Notes: generated from the sequence alone by a model not told the origin. A DNA stretch of 64,000 nucleotides from Micromonospora vinacea (GCF_015751785.1 NZ_JADOTY010000001.1:3410001-3474000), one strand, 5' to 3'. Counted from the first letter of the stretch, positions 36,195-45,341 are shown. Numbers and translations are program-made.

Positions 36195-38390
36195 GTGGTC
36201 GCCGTCCCGGACCCCGCCGGGGTCGATGCCGGCCGGGACCCCGCCGGGGTCGTCGCCGGCCGGGCCGACCCTCAGGGGTACGCCGCCGACTGGGCGCGCG
36301 CGGTGCGCCGCCTCGGTTTCGTGCCACTCAGCGTGGCCGAGACCGAGCGGCTGCTGCTGGCGCACACGATCCGGCTGGCCCAGGCGGTCCGGGCGGAGCC
36401 GTTCACCACCCGCCCGGCCGAGGAGGTCGGGCGGGCCCTGGTGGAGGCGCACCTCACCGAGCCGCAGGCCCTGGAGTGGACGCTGCAGGCGCTCGGTGCG
36501 ACCTTCGGGCGGCGGGTCCTGGGCGACGGTGACCGGCCGGCGGATCTCGCCGAGCGGATCGCGGCGATGCAGGGCGGCCTGGCCGCCGGGTTCGCCCGCG
36601 CGCTGCGCGACCGCACCTTCAGTCAGCAGGAGCGGATCGCCCGGTCGGCCTGGCAGGCGCGCGACGAGGTCGAGCAGGCGCTGCGCGAGAGCGAGGCGCG
36701 GTTCCGGGCGGTGTTCACCGGTGCCGCGATCGGGATCGGGATCGCAGGCGTGGACGGCCGGATCATCGACGTCAACCAGGCGTTCGCCGAGATGCTCGGC
36801 TACACGATCGAGGAGTTGCGCGAGATCAACGTGGCGGCGCTGTTCCACGCCGACGACGCCGCCGGGATGTGGGAGCTCTACCAGGAGCTGATCGAGGGCA
36901 AGCACGACGCGGCCCGGGTGGAGAAGCGCTACCACCGCAAGGACGGCAGCGTGGTCTGGACGGACCTGGCCGTCTCGCTGATCCGACACGAGGGGCGACC
37001 CCGATTCACCGTCGCGATGATCGAGGACATCACCGAGCGGTACGAACTCCAGCAGCGGCTGCGCTTCCAGGCGCTGCACGACCCGCTGACCGGGCTGCCC
37101 AATCGGACGCTGTTCTTCGAGACGTTGGGACGGGTGCTCGACACCGCGGGCGTCGGCCAGCGGGTCGGGGTGTGCTTCCTCGACCTGGACGGCTTCAAGG
37201 CGATCAACGACAGCCTCGGCCACGACCTCGGTGACCGACTGCTCGTGATGATCGGCCGCCGGCTGGCCGCGTGCGTGGCCGACCACGGCCACCTGGTCGC
37301 CCGGATGGGGGGCGACGAGTTCGTGATCCTCGTCGACGGAGGGGACGACACCGACGACCCGGTCGCCGTCGCGGAGGCCGCGCTGGCCGCCGTCGCCGCC
37401 CCGGTCCACGTCGGTGAGCACCAGTTGGCAGTCTCGGCCAGTGTGGGCATCGTGCACTGTCCCGCCTCGGAGACCACCGCGTCCGAGCTGATGAAGGCGG
37501 CGGACACCACGCTGTACTGGGCCAAGGCGGCGGGTCGGGGCCGGTGGGCGGTCTACGACCCGGAGCGCGGCGCCCGGGACATCGCCCGATCGGCGCTGGT
37601 GGCCGGGCTGCCCGCCGCACTGGACCGGGGCGAGTTCGTGCTGCATTACCAGCCGATCGTGTCGCTGCTGGAGGGGACCATGCTCGCCGTGGAGGCGCTG
37701 GTCCGTTGGGAGCACCCGGAGCTGGGCCTGATCGGGCCGGACCGGTTCATCGGCCTGGCCGAGGAGACCGGCCTGATCGTCCGGCTCGGCGAGTGGGTGC
37801 TGCGGCAGGCCTGCGCCGACGCCGAACGGTGGTGGCGGGAGTTCCCGGACGCCAGGCTGGTGGTCAGCGTCAACCTGGCCGCCCGGCAGGCCGACGAACC
37901 GGCCATCGTGGACACTGTCGCCGACGCGTTGCAGACCAGCGGGCTGCCCGCCGAGCTGCTGCAACTGGAGCTGACCGAGAGCGCCGTGATGGGCAGCGCC
38001 GGTGAACCCCTGCGCAGCCTGCACCGGCTCGCCGCGCTCGGCGTCCGGCTGGCCGTGGACGACTTCGGCACCGGGTACTCCAATCTGGCGTACCTGCGTC
38101 GGTTGCCGATCCACTGCCTGAAGCTCGCCGGCCCGTTCGTCGAGGGCATCCGCGCGGACGGGACCGACCAGGCAGCCGACCACCGCGACGAACGGATCGT
38201 CGACGCGTTGGTCCGGTTGGCGCACGCGTTGGAGTTGTGGGTCACAGCCGAGGCGGTGGAGACGGGCGTGCAGGCGGAACGGCTGCGGGCGCTGCGCTGC
38301 GACACCGGGCAGGGCCGGTACTTCGGCGCGCCCGCGCCGGCCGAGGCGATCACCGCCCGGCTGCGCGGCGGCGGGGCGGCGGCGGCGTGA
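36195..38390 (+). CDS. PAS-GGDEF-EAL cyclic di-GMP cyclase/phosphodiesterase
   Basis: A 731-residue cytoplasmic signalling protein. An N-terminal alpha-helical region (about 20-160) is followed by PAS (about 170-290), GGDEF (about 295-450) and EAL (about 460-720). GGDEF is intact (MGGDEFVIL; DLDGFKAINDSLGHDLGD), but the usual RxxD inhibitory site is absent, so product feedback may be missing. EAL is mostly intact (EALVRW, DDFGTGYSNL, TAEAVETGVQ), though the LKIDR aspartate is replaced (LKLAGP). The net activity cannot be predicted. GTG at 36195, four bases after the methyltransferase stop, lacks a strong ribosome binding site, so translational coupling is likely. Confidence 0.9.
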   Translation: MVAVPDPAGVDAGRDPAGVVAGRADPQGYAADWARAVRRLGFVPLSVAETERLLLAHTIRLAQAVRAEPFTTRPAEEVGRALVEAHLTEPQALEWTLQALGATFGRRVLGDGDRPADLAERIAAMQGGLAAGFARALRDRTFSQQERIARSAWQARDEVEQALRESEARFRAVFTGAAIGIGIAGVDGRIIDVNQAFAEMLGYTIEELREINVAALFHADDAAGMWELYQELIEGKHDAARVEKRYHRKDGSVVWTDLAVSLIRHEGRPRFTVAMIEDITERYELQQRLRFQALHDPLTGLPNRTLFFETLGRVLDTAGVGQRVGVCFLDLDGFKAINDSLGHDLGDRLLVMIGRRLAACVADHGHLVARMGGDEFVILVDGGDDTDDPVAVAEAALAAVAAPVHVGEHQLAVSASVGIVHCPASETTASELMKAADTTLYWAKAAGRGRWAVYDPERGARDIARSALVAGLPAALDRGEFVLHYQPIVSLLEGTMLAVEALVRWEHPELGLIGPDRFIGLAEETGLIVRLGEWVLRQACADAERWWREFPDARLVVSVNLAARQADEPAIVDTVADALQTSGLPAELLQLELTESAVMGSAGEPLRSLHRLAALGVRLAVDDFGTGYSNLAYLRRLPIHCLKLAGPFVEGIRADGTDQAADHRDERIVDALVRLAHALELWVTAEAVETGVQAERLRALRCDTGQGRYFGAPAPAEAITARLRGGGAAAA

Positions 38391-38509
38391 GCGAGCGCAG
38401 CGAGCGAACCGGCTGGCACAGCAGCGTGGCGCGAAGCGACGGCACGCGGCGGAGCGGGGGACCGTTCCGGTCCGGAGGGTGGCGACGGAGGGTGGCGACG
38501 TGGACCTGA
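38387..38509 (+). other. Repeat-derived mini reading frame starting MSERSER
   Basis: A GTG at 38387 overlaps the EAL gene's stop and opens a 40-codon frame beginning MSERSER. Such AGCGAGCGCAGCGAGCG sequences are a familiar repeated, start-adjacent motif in high-GC actinomycetes, so this is probably intergenic repeat DNA, not a gene. The tandem GGAGGGTGGCGAC x2 (38474-38499) follows and contains the ribosome binding site for the next gene. Confidence 0.45.
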
Positions 38510-39000
38510 CGGACTCGCAGACGGCGGTGACAGTGGTGGCCGGGCTGGCCATCCTGGCCGGGTTGGCAGGAGTGGTGGTGCCCGGCCTGCCGGCGCTGCC
38601 GTTGTGCTGGGGCGGCGTGCTGCTCTGGGCGGTCTTCGGCGGCGCCGGCCTGGGTGGCTGGGCGGTGTTCGCCGCCGCCACAGTGGTCGCTGGGGGCGGC
38701 GCCGTGATCAAGTACGCGTGGCCGGGCCGGAACCTGAAGCGCACCGGTGTGCCGACCTCCACGCTGCTCGCCGGCGGGGTGCTCGGCGTCATCGGGTTCT
38801 TCGTGGTGCCGGTGGTCGGCCTGGTGCTCGGCTTCGTGGCCGGGGTGTGGGCGGCCGAACGCCTCCGGTTGGGCAGCAACCAGTTGGCCTGGCCGTCCAC
38901 CGTGCAGGCTCTGAAGGCCGCCGGCCTGTCGATGCTTGTCGAGTTCGCCGCCGGCCTGGTCATTGCCGCACTGTGGGTGGCCGGTCTGCTGATGACGTGA
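38500..39000 (+). CDS. DUF456 family membrane protein
   Basis: A 166-residue protein with four or five hydrophobic helices. The segment VVVPGLPALPLCWGGVLLWAVF near the N-terminus and WPSTVQALKAAGLSMLVE near the end match DUF456, a family with no assigned function. I chose GTG at 38500 since GGAGGG (38487-38492) is well placed; this sequence is one copy of a 13-base tandem duplication that also offers a second ribosome-binding-like site. A longer frame from 38479 is the alternative. Confidence 0.75.
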   Translation: MDLTDSQTAVTVVAGLAILAGLAGVVVPGLPALPLCWGGVLLWAVFGGAGLGGWAVFAAATVVAGGGAVIKYAWPGRNLKRTGVPTSTLLAGGVLGVIGFFVVPVVGLVLGFVAGVWAAERLRLGSNQLAWPSTVQALKAAGLSMLVEFAAGLVIAALWVAGLLMT

Positions 39001-39066
39001 CCCGCCGCCCTCGGTCGGACGAGTTCGGGGCGGGACGGCGGAGCCGCTGCGGCTAGGGTCGGTCCC

Positions 39067-39759
39067 ATGCGCGTCGTGGTGCTCGGCGGTCGTGGTGCCT
39101 GGCCCTCCGCCGAACAGGGGTGTGCGGGGTTTCTGGTCGAGCACCACGGCTTTCGGCTGTTGATCGATCCTGGCTACGCGACGGTGCAACCGCTGCTGAG
39201 TCGGCTGCCCGCTTCGGCTGTCGACGCGGTGTATGTCAGCCACGGCCATCCCGACCACTGCGCCGACCTCCAGCCACTGCTGCGGGCACGGGTGTTGTCC
39301 GACCGCTTCGCGCCGGCCCTGCCGGTGTACGCGCCGACCGGCGGCCTCGACGCGCTGCTCGCGATCGACGAGTCAGGGCTGGTCGACACGGCGTACCGAC
39401 TGCACGCGTTCAGCCCCGGCGACAACTTCGATGTCGGCCCGTTCGCCGTGCGGACCTGGTCACTGCCGCACTGGGTGCCGAACGCCGGTGTGCGTTTCTC
39501 CGCTGGCGGAACGGTGTTGGCCTACACCGGGGACACCGGGCCGAGCCCGATGCTCGTCGAGTTGGCCCGCGACGCCGACCTGCTGATCGCCGACGCCACG
39601 TATGTCGACGAGATCCCGGACCGGCATGTCGGATTCTTGTCGAGCGCCGCCGAGGTGGGTCGCTACGCCACTGCGGCACGGACCAGTGCGGTTCTGCTGA
39701 CGCACCTGTGGCCGGGCACGGACCCCGACGCGGCGGTCGCGGCGGCACGGCGGGCGTAG
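39067..39759 (+). CDS. MBL-fold metal-dependent hydrolase
   Basis: A 230-residue enzyme of the beta-lactamase superfamily. HGHPDH (about residue 58-63) is the HxHxDH zinc motif; a further histidine-rich region follows (VRTWSLPHWVPNAGV, AYTGDTGPSP), resembling RNase Z-like proteins. It probably hydrolyses a phosphoester or similar bond; substrate unknown. TAGGGT (39054-39059) seven bases before the ATG predicts a leaderless message. Confidence 0.88.
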   Translation: MRVVVLGGRGAWPSAEQGCAGFLVEHHGFRLLIDPGYATVQPLLSRLPASAVDAVYVSHGHPDHCADLQPLLRARVLSDRFAPALPVYAPTGGLDALLAIDESGLVDTAYRLHAFSPGDNFDVGPFAVRTWSLPHWVPNAGVRFSAGGTVLAYTGDTGPSPMLVELARDADLLIADATYVDEIPDRHVGFLSSAAEVGRYATAARTSAVLLTHLWPGTDPDAAVAAARRA

Positions 39760-39840
39760 GGCGGTCCGGTCGCCGTGGCCCGGTCGGGCCTGCTGGTCGA
39801 TCTGCCCGCCGGACGTCAGGTCCCGTCCTGACGGGTCGGG

Positions 39841-39903
39841 GGCGCGGGGCACTTGTCGGGCACGGCGGATCGCCGTACTGAGAGAGAGGCTGTGCCCCGC
39901 GCC
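39841..39903. other. Structured element: 12-bp outer stem with inner hairpin
   Basis: GGCGCGGGGCAC (39841-39852) and GTGCCCCGCGCC (39892-39903) pair perfectly; inside, ACGGCG (39862-39867) and CGCCGT (39871-39876) form a second hairpin. It sits after the MBL gene, inside the 351-base gap 39760-40110, which contains no gene. Could be a terminator of the MBL gene or a leader element; no known riboswitch class matched. Confidence 0.4.
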
Positions 39904-40013
39904 GCCGCGGTCCGGGCGGTCCGAGTGCCCGGGTAGGCCCGTCGCGAACGGGCTGGTCACGTGGTCAAGGATGCGGCCGGGGTGGCCGGGGTGGCAACAC
40001 AATTAGCCGCGAC

Positions 40014-40034
40014 GTCGGTGAGATTCCCACCGAC
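40014..40034 (+). other. Hairpin in the leader of the amine-catabolism operon
   Basis: GTCGGTG (40014-40020) pairs with CACCGAC (40028-40034) around AGATTCC, 77 bases before the permease start. Direct repeats GGCCGGGGT occur just before (about 39974 and 39984). A possible regulatory stem, not a recognised riboswitch. Confidence 0.35.
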
Positions 40035-40110
40035 TACGTATTGACCGCCTTGATCGGCCGGGACGACACTTTGCCCACTCGCACGCGGAACCACCTCAGG
40101 GAGGTGTGCA

Positions 40111-41697
40111 GTGGCCACGACGCCCGTGCCGACCGCCGAGCAACCGATGGACGAGGATGCCCGACGGCTCGCTGAACTCGGCTACAAACAGGAGTTGCGC
40201 CGCAAGTGGAGTGGCTTCTCCAACTTCGCCATCTCCTTCTCGATCATCTCGATTCTGGCCGGTTGCTTCACCACCTTCGGTCAGGCGTGGAACAACGGCG
40301 GGCCGGTCGCCATCTCCTGGGGTTGGCCACTGATCTCGCTGTTCATCCTGATCATCGGTTTCTGCATGGCGGAGCTGGTGTCGGCGTACCCGACTGCGGG
40401 CGGGATCTACTGGTGGGCGGCCACCATGGGCCGTCCGGTGCACGGCTGGTTCACCGGCTGGCTGAACCTGATCGGTCTGGTGGCGGTCACCGCCTCGGTC
40501 GACTACGGCTGCGCGACGTTCCTCAACCTCACTCTGTCGGCGCTCTTCGACGGTTGGGCCGGGACGCTGCGTCAGGCGTTCGTCCTCTTCGTGATCATCC
40601 TGGTGCTGCACGGGCTGATCAACATCTTCGGGCACCGGATCATCGACGTACTCCAGAACGTCTCGGTCTGGTGGCACGTGGCCGGCGCGGCCGTCGTGGT
40701 GGCCATCCTGGTCTTCGTGCCCGACAACCACCAGAGCTTCCAGTTCGTGTTCACCGAGCGGTTCAACAACTCCGGCTTCGGTGACGGGGACATCGGCGGG
40801 CTGACGTTCTGGTTCTACGTGCTGCCGCTGGGCTTCCTGCTGACCCAGTACACGATCACCGGCTTCGACGCCTGCGCGCACGTCTCCGAGGAGACCCGGG
40901 GTGCCTCTCAGGCGGCGGCCCGCGGACTCTGGCAGTCGATCTTCTACTCGGCGGTCGGTGGGTGGATCCTGCTGCTGGCGTTCCTCTTCGCTGCCACCGA
41001 CGTCGAGGCGGTCAACGCCGCGGGCGGCTTCTCCGGCGCGATCTTCGAGTCCGCGCTGACCCCGGTCTTCTTCAAGATCGTCATCATCATCTCGACAATC
41101 GGGCAGTTCTTCTGCGGCATGAGTTGCGTGACCTCGATGAGCCGCATGGCGTACGCGTTCAGCCGGGACCGTGCGGTGCCGGGCTGGCGGCTGTGGTCGA
41201 CTGTCGACCGCAACGGCACCCCGGTCAACGCGATCATCGGCGCCACAGTGGCCGGCCTGGTGCTGACCCTGCCGGCGCTCTACGAGAGCTCCGCCGGTAT
41301 CCCGATCGCCTTCTACGCTGTCGTCTCCGTCGCGGTGCTCGGGCTCTACCTGTCGTTCCTCATCCCGATCGCGCTCCGGCTGCGGATGGGCGACCGGTTC
41401 GTCCCCGGGCCGTGGACGCTGGGCCGCAAGTACAAGCTGCTCGGCTGGATCGCGGTGATCGAGATCGCGATCATCGCCGTCTACTTCGTGCTGCCGATCG
41501 TGCCCGCCGGGGTGCCCGGCAACGACGGGTTCACCTGGTCGGCGGTGAACTACGCGCCACTCGCCGTCGGCGGGGTGCTGCTGCTGGTCGCCGTCTGGTG
41601 GTACGCCTCGGCCCGCAAGTGGTTCACCGGTCCGGTTCGTACCGTCGAGGAACCCGCGGCGGCGGCCGACCCGGCGCCGGCCGACGGCCCGGTCTGA
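40111..41697 (+). CDS. APC-family amino acid/amine permease
   Basis: A 528-residue permease with about 12 membrane helices. The first helices carry GFSNFAISFSIISILAGCFTTFG and the family's GP-like ... AELVSAYPTAGGIYWW, characteristic of the amino-acid/polyamine/organocation transporters, in particular the GABA-permease-like branch. It would import an amine or amino acid with a cation. GTG is preceded by GGAGG. It begins a five-gene operon with a glutamine synthetase-like ligase, aldehyde dehydrogenase, SDR and class I amidotransferase, hence the amine hypothesis; the exact substrate is not known. Confidence 0.9.
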   Translation: MATTPVPTAEQPMDEDARRLAELGYKQELRRKWSGFSNFAISFSIISILAGCFTTFGQAWNNGGPVAISWGWPLISLFILIIGFCMAELVSAYPTAGGIYWWAATMGRPVHGWFTGWLNLIGLVAVTASVDYGCATFLNLTLSALFDGWAGTLRQAFVLFVIILVLHGLINIFGHRIIDVLQNVSVWWHVAGAAVVVAILVFVPDNHQSFQFVFTERFNNSGFGDGDIGGLTFWFYVLPLGFLLTQYTITGFDACAHVSEETRGASQAAARGLWQSIFYSAVGGWILLLAFLFAATDVEAVNAAGGFSGAIFESALTPVFFKIVIIISTIGQFFCGMSCVTSMSRMAYAFSRDRAVPGWRLWSTVDRNGTPVNAIIGATVAGLVLTLPALYESSAGIPIAFYAVVSVAVLGLYLSFLIPIALRLRMGDRFVPGPWTLGRKYKLLGWIAVIEIAIIAVYFVLPIVPAGVPGNDGFTWSAVNYAPLAVGGVLLLVAVWWYASARKWFTGPVRTVEEPAAAADPAPADGPV

Positions 41698-41823
41698 TCG
41701 GCACCCGGCGGGACGGGCGGTGCTGCCGTCCCGCCGGCCGGCGGTCGGGTTTGCCGCACGTGGCGCCGGGGGCATTGACGGTGATCCGGTTTGCCAGTAG
41801 ACCTTGGTGATGGAGGCCCGCGA

Positions 41824-43188
41824 ATGAGGAAAGCTCCGCTCACGCTGGAACAACTGCGGGTCGCCGTCGCCGAGGGCGAGATCGACACCGTGGTGCTGGC
41901 CCTCGTCGACATGCAGGGCCGGTTGCAGGGCAAGCGGTTCCACGCGCCGTTCTTCCTCGACCAGGTGGTGGCCAACGGCAGCGAGGGCTGCAACTACCTG
42001 CTCGCCGTGGACGTCGACATGAACACCGTCGACGGGTACGCGATGTCGAGTTGGGAACGCGGCTACGGCGACTTCGCGATGGTGCCGGACTTCGCCACGT
42101 TGCGCCGGGTGCCCTGGCAGCCCGGCACCGCGCTACTGCTGGCCGACCTGACCTGGCTCGACGGCTCGGGCGACGTGGTCGCCTCACCCCGGCAGATCCT
42201 GCGCCGGCAGCTGGACCGGCTGGCCGAGCACGGGCTGACCGCGTACGCCGGCACCGAGTTGGAGTTCGTGCTGTTCCGCGACTCGTACGAGGACGCCTGG
42301 CAGCGCGGCTACCGTGACCTCACCCCGGCCAACCAGTACAACGTCGACTACTCACTGCTCGGCACCGCCCGGGTGGAGCCGCTGCTGCGCCGCATCCGCG
42401 TGGAGATGGCCGGCGCCGGGCTCACCCCGGAGAGCGCCAAGGGCGAGTGCAACCTCGGGCAACACGAGATCGCCTTCCGGTACGACGAGGCGGTGGCCTG
42501 CGCGGACCACCACGTGATCTACAAGAACGGCGCCAAGGAGATCGCCGCCCAGGAGGGGATGGCGATCACCTTCATGGCCAAGCCGAACGAGCGGGAGGGC
42601 AACTCCTGCCACATCCACTTCTCACTACGGGACTCGTCCGGCTCGTCGGCGATGCTCGGCGACGGGCCGGCGCACCTGTCGCAGACCGGGCAGCGGGTGC
42701 TCGCCGGGCTGCTCGCCACCATGCGGGAGTTCAGCCTGCTCTTCGCCCCGAACATCAACTCCTACAAGCGCTACCAACCGGGGTCGTTCGCCCCGACGGC
42801 GCTGCGCTGGGGGGTGGACAACCGCACCTGCGCGCTGCGGGTGGTCGGGCACGGGCAGGGCATGCGGGTGGAGAACCGGGTGCCCGGCGCGGACGTCAAC
42901 CCGTACCTGGCGATCGCCGGGCTGGTCGCCGGGGCGTTGCACGGCATCGACGGTGAGCTGGAGTTGGCCGAGGAGTGCACCGGCAACGCGTACGACGACC
43001 CGGAGGCCGAGCGCGTCCCCCGCACCCTGCGCGACGCCCTGGCCCTCTGGGAGAACTCCACGGCGGCGCGGGAGGCGTTCGGCCCCGAGGTGGTGGCCCA
43101 CTACGCCAACCAGGCGCGAGTCGAGCTGGCCGCCTTCGACGCCGCGGTAACCGACTGGGAGCTGACCCGTGGCTTCGAACGCCTCTGA
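41824..43188 (+). CDS. Glutamine synthetase-like gamma-glutamylamine ligase
   Basis: A 454-residue GS-fold ligase; ATG at 41824 follows GGAGG. The catalytic domain has AYAGTELEFVLF (metal-binding Glu), KGECNLGQHEIAFRY, FMAKPNEREGNSCHIHFS and INSYKRYQPGSFAPTALRWG. The C-terminus (GNAYDDPEAERVPRTLRDAL) follows the GlnA3/GlnA4/PuuA branch, and the adenylylation tyrosine segment of true GSI (NLYDLPPE) is absent. Such enzymes join glutamate to polyamines or ethanolamine (GlnA4 in Streptomyces: ethanolamine; GlnA3: polyamines). In this operon it probably makes a gamma-glutamyl-amine intermediate. Confidence 0.9.
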   Translation: MRKAPLTLEQLRVAVAEGEIDTVVLALVDMQGRLQGKRFHAPFFLDQVVANGSEGCNYLLAVDVDMNTVDGYAMSSWERGYGDFAMVPDFATLRRVPWQPGTALLLADLTWLDGSGDVVASPRQILRRQLDRLAEHGLTAYAGTELEFVLFRDSYEDAWQRGYRDLTPANQYNVDYSLLGTARVEPLLRRIRVEMAGAGLTPESAKGECNLGQHEIAFRYDEAVACADHHVIYKNGAKEIAAQEGMAITFMAKPNEREGNSCHIHFSLRDSSGSSAMLGDGPAHLSQTGQRVLAGLLATMREFSLLFAPNINSYKRYQPGSFAPTALRWGVDNRTCALRVVGHGQGMRVENRVPGADVNPYLAIAGLVAGALHGIDGELELAEECTGNAYDDPEAERVPRTLRDALALWENSTAAREAFGPEVVAHYANQARVELAAFDAAVTDWELTRGFERL

Positions 43189-43212
43189 CCACGTGAAGAT
43201 GGGGGTGGCGGC

Positions 43213-44568
43213 GTGACCATGGTGGTGGATCCCGCTAGCGGGGTGGGGTTCCGGGAGGTTGCGGGGGCCTCGATCGAGGACGTGGACGCGGCGATCGCTG
43301 CCGCCGCCACGGCCTTCGAGACCTGGCGTCGGGTGGGGCCGGGGGACCGGGCGCGGATGCTGCGGCGGTTCGCCGCCGTGGTCGACGCGCACCTGGACGA
43401 GTTGGCCGCGCTGGAGGTGCGCAACTCCGGGCACACCATCGGCAACGCCCGGTGGGAGGCGGGCAACGTCCGCGACGTCCTGGACTACTACGCCGGCGCG
43501 CCCGAGCGGTTGACCGGGCGGCAGATCCCGGTGCCCGGCGGGTTGGACGTCACCTTCCACGAGCCACTCGGTGTGGTCGGCGTGATCGTGCCGTGGAACT
43601 TCCCGATGCCCATCGCCGCCTGGGGGTTCGTCCCGGCGCTCGCCGCCGGCAACACAGTGGTGCTCAAGCCCGCCGAGTTGACCCCGCTCACCGCGCTGCG
43701 ACTGGCCGAGCTGGCCCGCGAGGCGGGCCTGCCCGACGGCGTCTTCACCGTCGTCCCGGGCCAGGGCTCGGTGGTGGGGGAGCGGTTCGTCAGCCACCCG
43801 GCGGTCCGCAAGATCTGCTTCACCGGCTCCACCGAGGTCGGCACCCGGATCATGGCCGGCTGCGCCGCCCAGGTGAAGCGACTCACCCTGGAGCTGGGCG
43901 GCAAGAGCGCGAACATCGTGTTCGCCGACGCCGACCTGGAACGCGCCGCCGCGACCGCGCCGGGCGCGGTCTTCGACAACGCCGGCCAGGACTGCTGCGC
44001 CCGGTCGCGGATCCTGGTCCAGCGTTCGGTGTACGACCGGTTCCTGGAACTGCTCGAACCGGCGGTACGCGCGGTACGCGTCGAGGACCCGTCCCGGGAC
44101 ACCGCCGAGATGGGCCCGCTGATCTCCGCCGCCCAACGGGACCGGGTCGCCGGCTACCTCGCCGGGGCGGCTGTCGCCTTCACCGGCTCCTGCCCCGACG
44201 GCCCCGGGTTCTGGCACGCACCCACAGTGCTGCTGGCCGACTCGCCGGCCGACCGGCACTGGCGGGAGGAGATCTTCGGCCCGGTGGTCTCGGTGCTGCC
44301 GTTCGACGACGAGGCGGACGCGGTCCGGCTCGCCAACGACACCGAGTACGGCCTCTCCGGCTCGATCTGGACCCGGGACGTGGGGCGGGCCCTGCGCCTG
44401 GCCCGTGCCGTCGACTCGGGCAACCTCAGCGTCAACTCGCACTCCTCGGTGCGCTACTGGACCCCGTTCGGCGGGATGAAGCGCTCCGGGCTCGGTCGTG
44501 AGCTGGGCCCGGACGCGCTGCACTCCTTCACGGACGTCAAGAACGTGTTCATCGCGACGGAGGAGTGA
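43213..44568 (+). CDS. NAD(P)-dependent aldehyde dehydrogenase
   Basis: A 451-residue ALDH. The nucleotide site lies in VIVPWNFPMPIAAW and CFTGSTEVGTRIM, LELGGKSANIV carries the general base Glu, and AGQDCCARSRILV holds the catalytic cysteine. The end, GMKRSGLGRELGPDALHSFTDVKNV, is normal. In the operon it would oxidise a gamma-glutamyl-aminoaldehyde to the acid. The first codon is GTG at 43213; ATG at 43219 is an alternative. Confidence 0.95.
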   Translation: MTMVVDPASGVGFREVAGASIEDVDAAIAAAATAFETWRRVGPGDRARMLRRFAAVVDAHLDELAALEVRNSGHTIGNARWEAGNVRDVLDYYAGAPERLTGRQIPVPGGLDVTFHEPLGVVGVIVPWNFPMPIAAWGFVPALAAGNTVVLKPAELTPLTALRLAELAREAGLPDGVFTVVPGQGSVVGERFVSHPAVRKICFTGSTEVGTRIMAGCAAQVKRLTLELGGKSANIVFADADLERAAATAPGAVFDNAGQDCCARSRILVQRSVYDRFLELLEPAVRAVRVEDPSRDTAEMGPLISAAQRDRVAGYLAGAAVAFTGSCPDGPGFWHAPTVLLADSPADRHWREEIFGPVVSVLPFDDEADAVRLANDTEYGLSGSIWTRDVGRALRLARAVDSGNLSVNSHSSVRYWTPFGGMKRSGLGRELGPDALHSFTDVKNVFIATEE

Positions 44569-44573
44569 CGCCA

Positions 44574-45341
44574 GTGCAGGGTCGGTTGCAAGACCGGGTG
44601 GCCGTGGTCACCGGAGCGGGCAGCGGCATCGGGTTGGCCACCGTGCGGCGGTTCGCCGCCGAGGGGGCCCGAGTGGTCTGCGTGGACATCGACGCGGCGG
44701 CCGGTACGAAGGCCGCCGAGGAGTGCGGCGGCGAGTTCGTGGCCACCGACGTGGCCGACGAGTCGGCGGTGCGTGAGCTGTTCGACGGGGTGGCCGACCG
44801 GCACGGCCGGGTGGACATCGCGTTCAACAACGCCGGCATCTCACCGCCGGACGACGACTCCATCCTGGACACCGGCCTGGACGCATGGGAACGGGTGCTG
44901 CGGGTCAACACCACGAGCGTCTACCTGTGCTGCAAGTACGCCATTCCGCACATGCGGCGACAGGGCAAGGGGTCGATCATCAACACCGCCTCGTTCGTGG
45001 CGTTGATGGGCGCGGCGACGTCGCAGATCGCGTACACCGCGAGCAAGGGCGGGGTGCTCGCGATGACCCGGGAGTTGGGTGTGCAGTTCGCCCGCGAGGG
45101 CATCCGGGTCAACGCCCTCTGCCCCGGCCCGGTGGCCACCCCGTTGCTGCTGGAACTCTTCGCCGCCGACCCGGAGCGGGCCGCCCGTCGGCTGGTGCAC
45201 GTGCCGATGGGTCGCTTCGGGCAACCGGAGGAGATCGCCGCCGCGGTGGCGTTCCTGGCCAGCGACGACGCCTCGTTCATGACCGCCGCGCAGTTCGTGG
45301 TCGACGGTGGCATCACGGGCGCCTACGTCACGCCTCTATGA
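44574..45341 (+). CDS. Short-chain dehydrogenase/reductase
   Basis: A 255-residue SDR. TGAGSGIG (NAD-binding), FNNAGIS, and the catalytic Ser-Tyr-Lys set (INTASFV ... YTASKGGVL) are intact. It uses NAD(H), judged by the acidic residue in VCVDIDAAAG. I chose GTG at 44574 because GGAGGAG (44559-44565) is at the right distance; GTG at 44565 overlaps the ALDH stop. In the operon it may oxidise the amine-derived alcohol or hydroxy intermediate, supplying the aldehyde; its role is inference. Confidence 0.9.
   Translation: MQGRLQDRVAVVTGAGSGIGLATVRRFAAEGARVVCVDIDAAAGTKAAEECGGEFVATDVADESAVRELFDGVADRHGRVDIAFNNAGISPPDDDSILDTGLDAWERVLRVNTTSVYLCCKYAIPHMRRQGKGSIINTASFVALMGAATSQIAYTASKGGVLAMTRELGVQFAREGIRVNALCPGPVATPLLLELFAADPERAARRLVHVPMGRFGQPEEIAAAVAFLASDDASFMTAAQFVVDGGITGAYVTPL

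Noticed and set aside
36039..39068. 1009-residue minus-strand frame across the GGDEF-EAL and neighbouring genes
   Set aside because: Opposite strand of clearly coding genes; high-GC codon bias produces such long shadow frames.
39841..39903. TPP riboswitch (CTGAGA seen at 39878)
   Set aside because: The thiamine-binding 3' half (GAACCTGA...GCGTAGGGA) is absent and the downstream gene is not a thiamine gene.
40005..40040. Cobalamin riboswitch (GTCGGTGAGATTCCCACCGAC resembles part of the B12 element)
   Set aside because: The B12 box and pseudoknot partners are not found; the match is limited to one small hairpin.
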